From contig JAEUIC010000047.1 in assembly GCA_016795285.1 (NCBI GenBank), positions 62,001 to 126,000 on the forward strand: a DNA stretch of 64,000 bases, given 5' to 3'. The notes beneath the pieces were generated by a model that was not told the origin of the DNA, did no database searches, and worked only from the letters and a program-made list of their open reading frames with translations. Of the stretch, positions 1 to 8,345 are shown piece after piece; the stretch's first letter is position 1; every line of letters begins with the position of its first letter. Position numbers and translations under genes: made by a program. Source of the stretch: Planctomycetota bacterium. GTDB lineage: Bacteria; Planctomycetota; B15-G4; SIAN01.

Positions 1-1
1 C

Positions 2-2038
2 GTGATCGACCGCTCCGGCATGCCGGAGGTCGTCCTGCGGCTCGCCGCCGAGTGCAACGACGCGTGGTTGAACGAGGTGATCGTCGATCCCGAGGTGGTG
101 CGCGCGCTCGACGAGCTCGGCCTGACGCCCGACGAGGCGTGCTACATCCACGGGCCCGGCTCCGCGCCGCCGCCGCCGGCGTCCAACGACAACGTGGCGC
201 CGCTCGACAACACCGGCCGCAACGTCGTCACCCTCGACCCGACGCCGGCCCCGACGGGATCGACCACCACGACGCCGCCGCCCGCGACGACGCCCCCGCA
301 ACGCCCGACCACGCCACCGGAGCGTCGAACGGCCCGCACTCCCACCGACCCGGCGCCGCCGCTCGCCGGCGGGATCCCGGGCGGCCCGACGACTCCTCCG
401 GTGCGCGGCGGCGTGACCGGTGCGGTCCGGCGCGCCCAGGAGACGTCGCAGTTCGACGTCGCCACGTGGTGGCGCGCCAACGCCGACCGCTTCCTCTCGG
501 TCCGCGACCTCTACCGCGGCGACCTGTCGACCACGCCTCTCGCGTCGACGGAGAGCTGGCGAGTCCGCCCCGAGGAGAACGCGCAGCTGCGCCTTCGCCT
601 CGCCGAAGCGGCGCACGATCCGCAGGTCGCCGCCACCGCGCTCGGCATGTGGGCGCGCATCACCGACGGCAGCGACAGCGCGGAGCTGCTGGAGCGGACG
701 CTCGCCTTCATGGCCGATCCGAACCAGCGCGACCGCGAGTGGGCGCCGGTGATCCTCGCCGCGCTCGGCCGACCGGAAGCGATCGGCGTGCTGACCGAGC
801 TGGTGACCGACTCGAAGGCGGGCCGCGCCCGCTTCGGCGCGACGAGCGCGATCCCCGAGACGGTTCGCGCGCGCGCCGCGGTGGCGCTCGGCCGCTGCGG
901 TTCGGCGGTGCCGACCTTGACCAAGACGTTGCGCGATCAGCCGGCGGCCCACGTCGACTTGGCCGCGGCGTGCGTCATGGGGCTTGGCCTCGCGGCGAAG
1001 TCGCCGAGCGAGCAGTTCACGGCGATCGGCGCGCTGATGGAGGCGCTCGACGACGAGTCGCTGCCGCCGGCAGTCCTGGCGCAGGTGCCGGGCGCGCTGG
1101 TGGTGGCCGATGCGAAGGCCGCGCTGCCGCGCCTGTTCGATGTCGTGCAGCGCTTCCGCGGCCCGCGCGAGCTGCGCGCCGCGTGCGCCCATGCTCTCGG
1201 CGCGCTGGCGCCCGAGCTCGACGCGCCGCTCTGCGACGCGCTGCTGGCGCTGGCGCGGCGCGATGTCGACGTCGAGTCGCGCCAGGCGGCGCTGCTCGCG
1301 CTCGGCGAGCTCTCGCTGCGGAGCGGCTCGCAGCTCGATCCGGCCGTCGGGACCATGCTCGCGGCGTTCCAGCTCGATGGCGTCCAGGGGCGGCTGCGCC
1401 ATGCGACCGACGTCCCGTGGCACATCGTCGCCGCCGGCCTCTTCGCGCGCGGCGGCCACTCGGCCAGCGCGCCGGTGGTGGAGCAGCTGCGCGAGATCGC
1501 CGTCTCCGGCAACCACGAGGCGCGCGGCGCCGCGCTGCTCGCGCTCGGCCTGGCGCGCGACCGCGAGTCGCTCGCCCTGTACGTCAGCGCGGCCAGCGAG
1601 AGCGCACCGCAGGTCGCCCTGCCGGCCATCTACTCGCTCGGCCTCGTCGATGCGCGAGCGCAGCGCGAGGAGCTGCTGGCGCTCTGCAGCGACTCGCAGG
1701 ACGAGCGGCTCGGCTTCGCCGCCGGCTACGTGCTGGGTTGCCTCGCCGATCCGATGATCATCGCCCCGATGACGCGGCAGTTCGTGGCGACGCGCTCCGA
1801 CGTGGTGCGCAGCGCGCTGGCGCGGGCGCTCGGCGAGATCGGCGATCGGCGCGCGCTGCCGGCGCTGGTCGAGTTCGCGTTCGACCCGGCGCAGAGCTAC
1901 GTCGATCGCGAGCGCGCGATCGCTTCGCTCGGCGTCGCGGCGCAGCGCTCCGACTCGACGTGGAACGAGTCGATCCGCCACGCCGTCTTCCAGGGCGAGG
2001 TGACGCCGACGCTGCAGTTCCTCGGCGAGCTCTTCTGA
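2..2038 (+). CDS. HEAT-repeat protein, probably 5'-truncated by the window edge
   Basis: The frame opens at GTG at base 2 and may continue upstream, so the true N-terminus is probably missing; no signal peptide is visible in what remains. About residues 50-140 are a Pro/Thr-rich linker. From about 190 to the end there are repeated helical units rich in Ala, Leu, Gly and Arg (for example LGRPEAIGVLTELV, LARALGEIGDRRALPALVEF), typical of HEAT or PBS-lyase-type repeats. Such repeats are usually protein-interaction scaffolds; no catalytic motif is seen. A strong terminator follows the stop codon. The partner or pathway cannot be told from the sequence. Confidence 0.8.
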   Translation: MIDRSGMPEVVLRLAAECNDAWLNEVIVDPEVVRALDELGLTPDEACYIHGPGSAPPPPASNDNVAPLDNTGRNVVTLDPTPAPTGSTTTTPPPATTPPQRPTTPPERRTARTPTDPAPPLAGGIPGGPTTPPVRGGVTGAVRRAQETSQFDVATWWRANADRFLSVRDLYRGDLSTTPLASTESWRVRPEENAQLRLRLAEAAHDPQVAATALGMWARITDGSDSAELLERTLAFMADPNQRDREWAPVILAALGRPEAIGVLTELVTDSKAGRARFGATSAIPETVRARAAVALGRCGSAVPTLTKTLRDQPAAHVDLAAACVMGLGLAAKSPSEQFTAIGALMEALDDESLPPAVLAQVPGALVVADAKAALPRLFDVVQRFRGPRELRAACAHALGALAPELDAPLCDALLALARRDVDVESRQAALLALGELSLRSGSQLDPAVGTMLAAFQLDGVQGRLRHATDVPWHIVAAGLFARGGHSASAPVVEQLREIAVSGNHEARGAALLALGLARDRESLALYVSAASESAPQVALPAIYSLGLVDARAQREELLALCSDSQDERLGFAAGYVLGCLADPMIIAPMTRQFVATRSDVVRSALARALGEIGDRRALPALVEFAFDPAQSYVDRERAIASLGVAAQRSDSTWNESIRHAVFQGEVTPTLQFLGELF

Positions 2039-2066
2039 GCGAGACGGTCCGGGCACGAGTCCTCCG

Positions 2067-2105
2067 GGCGCCGCGCATCCCTCGGGGTGCGCGGCGCCTT
2101 CGTTT
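2067..2105 (+). terminator. Rho-independent terminator after the HEAT-repeat gene
   Basis: A perfect 11-bp stem (GGCGCCGCGCA at 2067-2077 pairing with 2088-2098) with a 10-base loop is followed by TTCGTTT. It lies 29 bases after the HEAT gene stop and ahead of the EamA gene on the same strand, so the two genes are probably transcribed separately. Confidence 0.75.
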
Positions 2106-2136
2106 CGGGCATCGTCTCGCGGATGGAGACGACTCG

Positions 2137-3003
2137 ATGAGCCTGCGCGACCGCTTCGACCTCGTGCTGCTCGGCGCGATCTGGGGGTCGTCGTTCCTCT
2201 TCATGCGGATCGCCGCGCCCGAGCTCGGCGCGATCCCGCTGATCACCATCCGCGTCGGCGTCGCGGCGGCGGTGCTGGCGGCGGTGGCGGCGGCGCGCGG
2301 CGATCTGCGCGCAGCGCGCGGCCGCTGGCTCGAGCTCGCGCTCTTCGGCGCGATCAACTCGGCGGTGCCGTTCTGCCTGTTCGCGTGGGCGTCGAAGACG
2401 CTGCCGGCCGGCTTCGCCTCGGTGCTGAACGCGACGGTGCCGCTCTTCGTCGCGCTGCTCGGCCTCGCGATCTGGCGCGAGCGGCTGCCGCGGATCAAGA
2501 CGATCGGCCTCGTGCTCGGCTTCGGCGGCGTGTTGGCGCTGGCGTGGCCGAAGCTCGACGGTCGAGCGGGCCAGGGCGCCGTCGCCGCCGGCCTCGGCGC
2601 CGCGCTCCTCTACGGTTGCGCCGCCCACCACGCCAAGCGCCGCTTCGTCGGCATGCCGGCGCTGACGATCTCCTCCGCGAGCCTGCTGACCAGCACGCTG
2701 CTCCTGCTGCCGCTCGGCATCGCGAACTGGCCGGCCGGCACGCCGTCGTGGCGCGCGCTCGGCTGCGGCGCGGTGCTGGGCGTCGTCTGCACCGGCCTCG
2801 CCTACCTCCTCTACTTCCGCCTGCTCGGCCGCATCGGCGCCTCGCGCGCCACCACCGTCACCTTCCTCGTCCCGCTCTTCGGCGTCGCCTGGGGCGCCCT
2901 CTTCCTGCGCGAGCCGGTGACGCTCGCGATGCTCCTCTCGGGCGCAGTGATCGTCCTGGGCACGACGCTGGTGGTGAGGAGCAAGGTGCCGGGAAAGGGG
3001 TGA
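2137..3003 (+). CDS. EamA/DMT-family drug/metabolite transporter
   Basis: The 288-residue protein has about ten hydrophobic helices in two five-helix halves, the usual size and layout of the 10-TM EamA (DUF6) family in the inner membrane. The N-terminus (LVLLGAIWGSSFLFMRIAAP) is the classic start of the first EamA repeat, and the second half begins near residue 150. Family members export metabolites, amino acids or drugs; the substrate here cannot be deduced. ATG at 2137 was chosen because the first transmembrane helix begins ten residues later. The same frame stays open far upstream, but that part overlaps the HEAT gene and is a shadow. Confidence 0.85.
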   Translation: MSLRDRFDLVLLGAIWGSSFLFMRIAAPELGAIPLITIRVGVAAAVLAAVAAARGDLRAARGRWLELALFGAINSAVPFCLFAWASKTLPAGFASVLNATVPLFVALLGLAIWRERLPRIKTIGLVLGFGGVLALAWPKLDGRAGQGAVAAGLGAALLYGCAAHHAKRRFVGMPALTISSASLLTSTLLLLPLGIANWPAGTPSWRALGCGAVLGVVCTGLAYLLYFRLLGRIGASRATTVTFLVPLFGVAWGALFLREPVTLAMLLSGAVIVLGTTLVVRSKVPGKG

Positions 3004-3058
3004 GGGAGGGCACGCGGGCGCGGCGCTGCGACGAGCACCGCCGCCACCTCGCCGCCCC

Positions 3059-4330
3059 CTACCACGCGAGATGCCACGGCACCGCGCGGATCCCCGGGGC
3101 CAGCGTGACGGGCGACTCGACGCGGCACGCCACCACGCCGCGCGCGCGCGGCCCCGCCAGCGCGAGCCACTTGGCGAGCCCCTCGGCATGGCGCGGCGTC
3201 GGCGTCGCGGTCGCCTTGGTCTCGATCGCGTAGAGGCGGCCGTCGCGCTCCAGCACGAGGTCGACCTCGAGGCCGCCGCTCGAGCGCCAGTGGTGCAGCG
3301 CCGGCGGCTCGCCCGCGTGGTGGAACGCCTTCAGCCACTCGCCCGCCACCGCCGTCTCGAAGAGCGCGCCGAAGCTCGGGCCCGCCTGCAACGCCTCGCG
3401 CTGATGGAGCCCGAGCAGCCACGCCGCGAGACCGGGGTCGTGGAAGATCAGCTTCGGCGCCTTGGTGAGCCGCTTGCCGAAGTTCTCGTGCCAGGGGCGC
3501 AACTGCGTCACCACGTGGCTCGCCTCGAGGACGGAGAGCCAGCGCTTCGCCGTCGGCGCGCTCACGCCGAGTTCGCGCGCGAGGTCGCTGAAGTTGAGCA
3601 GCCGGCCGCTCGCCGCCGCGATCAGCGCGAGGAAGCGGCTGAAGTCGTGCAGATCGCCGACCTTCAGCAGGTCACGAACGTCGCGCTCGAGGTAGCTCTG
3701 CACGTAGCTCGCGAACCAGAGAGCGCGATCGACCGCCGGGTTCAGGCGCGGCTCCGGGTAGCCGCCGCGCACGATCCAGTCGAGCGCATCGGGCGGTGCG
3801 AACGCCGCGGCGCGCGGTGCTGGCGAGCCGCTCGAAGTGACGGCTGACGCGGCCCCCGGCTCGAAGACGCGGCGCAGCTGCTCGTCGATCGAGAGCGTCG
3901 GTGCGACGATCGCTTCACCCACCGACAGCGGCAGCAACGTCAGCACCGCGATGCGACCGGCCAGCGACTGCGTGACGCCCTGCATCAGCGCGAAGCTCTG
4001 CGAGCCCGACAGCACGTAGCTGCCCGGCCGGCGACTCGCGTCGATCCGCTCCTTCACGAACGAGAGGAGCTCCGGCACCTGCTGGATCTCGTCGAGGATC
4101 AGCGGCGGCGGGTTCTCGGCGAGGAAGGCGACCGGATCGGCGCGGACGCGCGCGCGCACATCGGGCCGCTCGAGCGAGAGGTAGCGGTGCGACGCCGCCA
4201 GCTCCTGCTGCAGCAGTGTCGTTTTGCCGGTCTGGCGCGGACCGGTGACCAGCACGGCGGGGAACGAGCCGAGCGCCCGGCGCAGCGTCGCCGCGGAGGA
4301 GCGGGAGTAGTAGGGCATGGTGTCGGACAT
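3059..4330 (-). CDS. AAA_14/DUF4143-type ATP-binding protein
   Basis: The protein has about 423 residues. Near its N-terminus is a Walker A motif (GPRQTGKT) followed by LILDEIQQVPEL as Walker B, as in the AAA_14 domain. The C-terminal half has the DUF4143 pattern: a winged-helix-like stretch, then HHWRSSGGLEVDLVLE and YAIETKATATPT, which resembles a PD-(D/E)xK nuclease-like core (E/D...ExK). Proteins of this family are common, poorly characterised and often horizontally transferred. The start is uncertain among a TTG at 4339, ATG at 4330 and ATG at 4318; 4330 is used. The leader is markedly AT-rich compared with its neighbours. No obvious toxin-antitoxin partner adjoins it. The gene is convergent with the EamA gene. 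Confidence 0.8.
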   Translation of the reverse strand: MSDTMPYYSRSSAATLRRALGSFPAVLVTGPRQTGKTTLLQQELAASHRYLSLERPDVRARVRADPVAFLAENPPPLILDEIQQVPELLSFVKERIDASRRPGSYVLSGSQSFALMQGVTQSLAGRIAVLTLLPLSVGEAIVAPTLSIDEQLRRVFEPGAASAVTSSGSPAPRAAAFAPPDALDWIVRGGYPEPRLNPAVDRALWFASYVQSYLERDVRDLLKVGDLHDFSRFLALIAAASGRLLNFSDLARELGVSAPTAKRWLSVLEASHVVTQLRPWHENFGKRLTKAPKLIFHDPGLAAWLLGLHQREALQAGPSFGALFETAVAGEWLKAFHHAGEPPALHHWRSSGGLEVDLVLERDGRLYAIETKATATPTPRHAEGLAKWLALAGPRARGVVACRVESPVTLAPGIRAVPWHLAW

Positions 4331-4347
4331 ATCGTGCAAATTGAATA

Positions 4348-4366
4348 TTGCAGTTCAGTTCTGCAA
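4348..4366. promoter_or_regulatory. Inverted repeat in the AT-rich leader of the DUF4143 ATPase gene
   Basis: TTGCAG at 4348-4353 and CTGCAA at 4361-4366 form a perfect 6-bp inverted repeat with a 7-base centre, flanked by ATAT on both sides. It sits 18 bases upstream of the assigned ATPase start in the only AT-rich stretch of this area. It could be an operator or part of the promoter. No consensus promoter boxes can be assigned with confidence. Confidence 0.35.
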
Positions 4367-4431
4367 GAATATGACCTCCGGCCACAAGGGGGAGCTCGAT
4401 CCCAGGGGCCTTTGAATAGTTCGGATGTCGA

Positions 4432-6399
4432 TCAGTCGCGATCCGAACGAGCCGCCTTCAGCGTCACCGCCGCACCACCCGGCCGAACGATTCCGAGCTC
4501 GAGCCAGCCGCTCGGGCCGCGGATCCGCGCGGCGTAGTCGCGCAGTTCGAGCGAGTCGATCGCGAAGGCGCCGAGTTCGTCGAGGTCGAGTTCGATCGGC
4601 CCCGCCACCTGCTCGACGCGATCGCCGCTGACCGGCGACAGCTCGAGCATCCCGTTCGCGAGCGGCGCTCCTGCGGCGTCGACGACGACGCCGCGCAGCG
4701 ACGCGCCGGCGGCCAGCCGCACGTCGACGCGCCGCGCGCTCCACTGCGCGGGCAGCGTCGAATCGAGCGCGACACTCGCGAACCCGCAGCGGCCGCGCGC
4801 CAGCAGTTCGATCGACGCGCCCCGCTCCAGCACCGCCTGCTTGCCCCAGACGCGCGACGGGAAGGAGTAGACGCCGAGTCGATCGCTCGTCGTCGTCAGC
4901 ACCAGCGGCTGCCCCTCGATCGGCACCACCAGCGAGAGCGCCACGCCGACGCCCGGCTGCCCGTCGGCGTCGACGACGCGCCCGGCCACCAGCAGTCCGC
5001 CGGCACGCGGCGCCAGGCCGCCGACTCGGAGTTCGCGCTGCTCGCCGGGGCGCAGCGGATCGATGTCGCCCGAGTTGAAGTAGCTGCTGCGCTCGCCGAG
5101 TCGAACCGCGATCTTCAGCTGTCGCGAGTCGAACGGCGCGAAGCGGACGCGACCGTCGCTGCCGATCGGCGCTTGCCACGGCCCGCCCCACCCGCTGATC
5201 TCGCGCAGCGTCGCGGTGGCGCCGAGTTCGAGCAGCTCGCGCGGAAGATCGACGTGCAGCTCGATCGCGGCCGGTTCCGCGAGTTCGATACGACCGAGGT
5301 CGATCACCGTCTCGTCGCCGTCGATGCGCCGATCGCGGTGCCAAAGCACGCCGCCGTCGACCGCCAGCGAGAGCGCCGCATCGAAGGTGCGCGCGATCGG
5401 GCAGCGGAACGACCCATCGGCAGCGAGCGGCACGCTCCACTGCTCGACGTCGGTGGCCAGTTGGCTCGCTGCAGGCAGCACCTCGAGCCGCGCCGTCGCT
5501 GCTTGCGCTGCGTCGATCGGCGGCGGCCACGGCACGAACCGGCCGCGCAGTTCGATCGCCGCCTGCAGCTCGAGTTCGAGCTCGAGCGCGACACCCTCCG
5601 CGACGCCGTCCACCTTCGGGAGCGACGCCACTGGCGCCGCGGAGTCGAAGCGCTGCCAGCCCGGCGTGGCGAGCGGCGGGGCGCTCGCGCGCAACGCCGC
5701 CCGGAACGGCGGCAGGCCGACGAACTCGAACCGTCCCGCCGCGTCGGTCGTGGCCGCCAGCTTCCAGTCGGGAAGGTCGCTCGAGCTCGCGATGGCGAGG
5801 AATTCGACCGAGGCGCCGCCGACCGGCTGCCGCGTCACCGCATCGATTGCCGTGCCGCGCAATCGCGCGCGCCAGAGGAGCGGAACGTCGAGCGGGCCGC
5901 TGCGATCGCCGTAGTTCGCCACCCCGGCGCCGACCCCTGCCGCCACCGCGTAGAGCCGCCCGCGCCGCCGCGCCCCGCCGAGCGCGAAGAGCGGTCGCGG
6001 GAGTTCGACTCGGTACGCGCCATCGGCGTCGCAGGTCGCGACCGGCTTGCCCTCCCACCAGAGCACCGCCCCCGGACAAGGCGCCCCGTCGAAGCCGATC
6101 ACCCGCCCCGCCAGCAGGAGCTGCCCGCGCGACTCGAGCGCGGCGAGTTCGGCGTCGACCGGCAGCTCGAGCGGCGAGCGCGGCGTCACTTCGCGAGTCG
6201 TCGGCGGCTCATGGGCGGACGCAGGGGTCGATGCGCTCTCGCGCGAGTGAACTGCGGGTTCCGTCAGCGGTGCGAGCTTCAGTTCCGAGCGCAGGTGCCA
6301 TCCGACGAGCGCTGCACCACCTGCGATCACCAACGCACGGAGCGCGATCGCGAGGAGCCGCGCACCACCTCTCCGCTGTCGCTCGACCCGCCCGCCCAT
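4432..6399 (-). CDS. Membrane-anchored carboxypeptidase-regulatory-like protein, copy 3
   Basis: This 655-residue protein has one N-terminal transmembrane segment (about residues 13-35) after an Arg-rich start. The rest is a string of beta-sandwich modules of the carboxypeptidase-regulatory type: LLLAGRVIGFDGAPCPGAVLWW, GTAIDAVTRQPVGGASVEFL, VVDADGQPGVGVALSL and VVDAAGAPLANGMLEL. It is probably anchored in the inner membrane with its beta modules outside. ATG at 6399 is preferred over a GTG one codon earlier because it overlaps the stop of the preceding gene by one base (TGATG), implying translational coupling. It is clearly paralogous to the next gene upstream. No catalytic residues were recognised. 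Confidence 0.75.
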   Translation of the reverse strand: MGGRVERQRRGGARLLAIALRALVIAGGAALVGWHLRSELKLAPLTEPAVHSRESASTPASAHEPPTTREVTPRSPLELPVDAELAALESRGQLLLAGRVIGFDGAPCPGAVLWWEGKPVATCDADGAYRVELPRPLFALGGARRRGRLYAVAAGVGAGVANYGDRSGPLDVPLLWRARLRGTAIDAVTRQPVGGASVEFLAIASSSDLPDWKLAATTDAAGRFEFVGLPPFRAALRASAPPLATPGWQRFDSAAPVASLPKVDGVAEGVALELELELQAAIELRGRFVPWPPPIDAAQAATARLEVLPAASQLATDVEQWSVPLAADGSFRCPIARTFDAALSLAVDGGVLWHRDRRIDGDETVIDLGRIELAEPAAIELHVDLPRELLELGATATLREISGWGGPWQAPIGSDGRVRFAPFDSRQLKIAVRLGERSSYFNSGDIDPLRPGEQRELRVGGLAPRAGGLLVAGRVVDADGQPGVGVALSLVVPIEGQPLVLTTTSDRLGVYSFPSRVWGKQAVLERGASIELLARGRCGFASVALDSTLPAQWSARRVDVRLAAGASLRGVVVDAAGAPLANGMLELSPVSGDRVEQVAGPIELDLDELGAFAIDSLELRDYAARIRGPSGWLELGIVRPGGAAVTLKAARSDRD

Positions 6400-8345
6400 C
6401 ACTCGTTCCAGTTCGCGGGCAACGTCAGCGTCACGGGCACTCGGCCCGACGTGATCGTGGCGCGGTCGATGCGGCCCACGTCGATCCGGCCGTTGCGCGT
6501 GTCGAGCCAGACGCGATGGTCGCGCGCCTCGAGGCCGTCGACCTGGAAGGTGCCGTCGTTGGCAGCGATGAAGTCGATCGCGAGGAAGCGCACGTCCTCG
6601 GCCGCGAGTTCGGAGGGCGCGATCGTCAGCGAGACGTCGCCGACGGGCTGTCCCTTCGCGTCGACCACTCGACCGTGCAGCCGCGACACCGGCTCCAGCA
6701 CGACGTCGAGCCGCCGCACCGTCCCCGCCGCCGGCAGCGCGCTCGCGACTTCGAGACGGCGCACGCCGCGCCGCCCGCGCGCGAGGAGCTCGATCGAGCG
6801 GCCGGGCGCGAGGAAGGCGTTCGCGCCGCGCGCGTCGGCGACGAGGGCGAACCGCCCGGCCGCGTCACTGATCGCGCCGGCTCGCAGTTCGTACGCGGCG
6901 CCTTCGTAGGGGACGAGCATCCGCAAGTCGACGCCCACTGCGGGCGTGCCATCGCGGTCGGTGACACGCCCAACGATCCAGAGCTCGCCCGCCTCCGGCC
7001 CGGCGAGTCGCCAGCGGCGCGTTTCGCCGGGCAGCAGCGGCGGCAGCTGGTCGCTCGCGAAGGAGAGCACCCCACCCGCGAAGCCGATCGCGAGGCTTTG
7101 CGCGCGCTGATCGAGCGGCGCAACGCGCGCGCGCCCATCGCGGCCGATCGGCCGCCGCAGCTCGCCGAACTCGCTGCGCACCGACTGGAGGCGCACCTCG
7201 AAGCCGAGCTCGAGCACCTCGTCGGGCAGCGCAAGCTCCACTTCGAGCACGCCCGGCTCCGCCACCTCGATCCGCCCGAGGTCGACCTCGAAGGCGTCGA
7301 TCGGCACCTCGAACTTGCCGCTCCAGAGCGGCGCGTCGTCGATCTGCAGCCGGACGCGGCAATCCATCGACGCGGCGATCCGCACATCGAAGCGCCCCTC
7401 GTCATCGATCGGCGCCTCGAACTTCTCGAGTTCGCGCACCACCTCGCCTTCCAAGTCGGGCAGGAGGACCAAGCGCGCGCCCGCCGGCGGCGGCACGAAC
7501 CAACCGCGCACGCGCACGCGGTGCATCATCCGGAACGGCACGCCGAGGTGATCGCTCCCGTCGCGCGTGTCGCAGGTGAACCAGCCGGCCGATGCGTGCG
7601 ACTCCGACTCGGCGCGCAACGCGATGGAGTACGGCGGGATGCCGACGAACTCGAAGGCGCCGTTCGCGTCGGAGCGCGTCGTCAGCCGGAAAGTCGGTTG
7701 GAACGGAAAGTCGCGCGCGATGAACGCGAGCAGCTCGACGGTCGCGTCGGGCACGATCCGGTCGCTGCCGAGTTCGACCGTGGTGCCGCCGAATCGCGCT
7801 CGCCACTGGAGCGGCAGGTCGACCTGACGCGAGACGTCGCCGACCTCGATCGACCCCGCGCCGACCCCCTCCTTCACGGCGGCCAGCGACTCGCTCGCGC
7901 CGTGGCCCCGCACTCCCCAGCCAAGCCGCGCCACCTCGATCCGGTAGCCGCCCGCGGCGTCGCTCGTCGCGATCGGGGTCCCGCGATGCCACAGCACCGC
8001 CCCTGGACAGGGCGCCCCGTCGAAGTCGATCACCCGCCCCGCCAGCAGCAGCCGCCCGCGCGATTCGAGCGCCGCGATTTCGTCGTCGGCCGGCAGCTCG
8101 AGCGGCGAGCGGTCGACGGTGGCACGCTGCGGAGCGATCACGCGCTCCTCGTCGCGCGGCAACTCGGCGGTGCGCTCGTACACGCCAGGCGGCGCGGCGC
8201 GAAGGGGGCGATCGCTTCGCGGCGATTCGAGGATCGGCGCGAGCCGCGGCGGGCGCGCAATCCCATCGAGCAGCCACCACGCGCCGCCGCCGATCGCGAG
8301 CAGGAGCAATCCGCCCGCGGTGACGGCGACGCGCGCGCGGGCCAT
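6399..8345 (-). CDS. Membrane-anchored carboxypeptidase-regulatory-like protein, copy 2
   Basis: The 648-residue protein begins with a single transmembrane helix (about residues 5-25) and continues with repeated beta-sandwich modules (LLLAGRVIDFDGAPCPGAVL, GRVTDRDGTPAVGVDLRML, GRVVDAKGQPVGDVSLTI). The block around LELPADDEIAALESRGRLLL is nearly the same as LELPVDAELAALESRGQLLL in copy 3, so the two arose by duplication. ATG at 8345 overlaps the stop of copy 1 by one base (TGATG). The frame extends upstream, but that part lies inside copy 1. The role is unknown; beta modules of this kind usually act in surface structure or binding. Confidence 0.75.
   Translation of the reverse strand: MARARVAVTAGGLLLLAIGGGAWWLLDGIARPPRLAPILESPRSDRPLRAAPPGVYERTAELPRDEERVIAPQRATVDRSPLELPADDEIAALESRGRLLLAGRVIDFDGAPCPGAVLWHRGTPIATSDAAGGYRIEVARLGWGVRGHGASESLAAVKEGVGAGSIEVGDVSRQVDLPLQWRARFGGTTVELGSDRIVPDATVELLAFIARDFPFQPTFRLTTRSDANGAFEFVGIPPYSIALRAESESHASAGWFTCDTRDGSDHLGVPFRMMHRVRVRGWFVPPPAGARLVLLPDLEGEVVRELEKFEAPIDDEGRFDVRIAASMDCRVRLQIDDAPLWSGKFEVPIDAFEVDLGRIEVAEPGVLEVELALPDEVLELGFEVRLQSVRSEFGELRRPIGRDGRARVAPLDQRAQSLAIGFAGGVLSFASDQLPPLLPGETRRWRLAGPEAGELWIVGRVTDRDGTPAVGVDLRMLVPYEGAAYELRAGAISDAAGRFALVADARGANAFLAPGRSIELLARGRRGVRRLEVASALPAAGTVRRLDVVLEPVSRLHGRVVDAKGQPVGDVSLTIAPSELAAEDVRFLAIDFIAANDGTFQVDGLEARDHRVWLDTRNGRIDVGRIDRATITSGRVPVTLTLPANWNE

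Noticed and set aside
3059..4330. Toxin-antitoxin or defence module built on the DUF4143 ATPase
   Set aside because: No partner gene next to it; the neighbours are a convergent transporter and the three beta-domain proteins.
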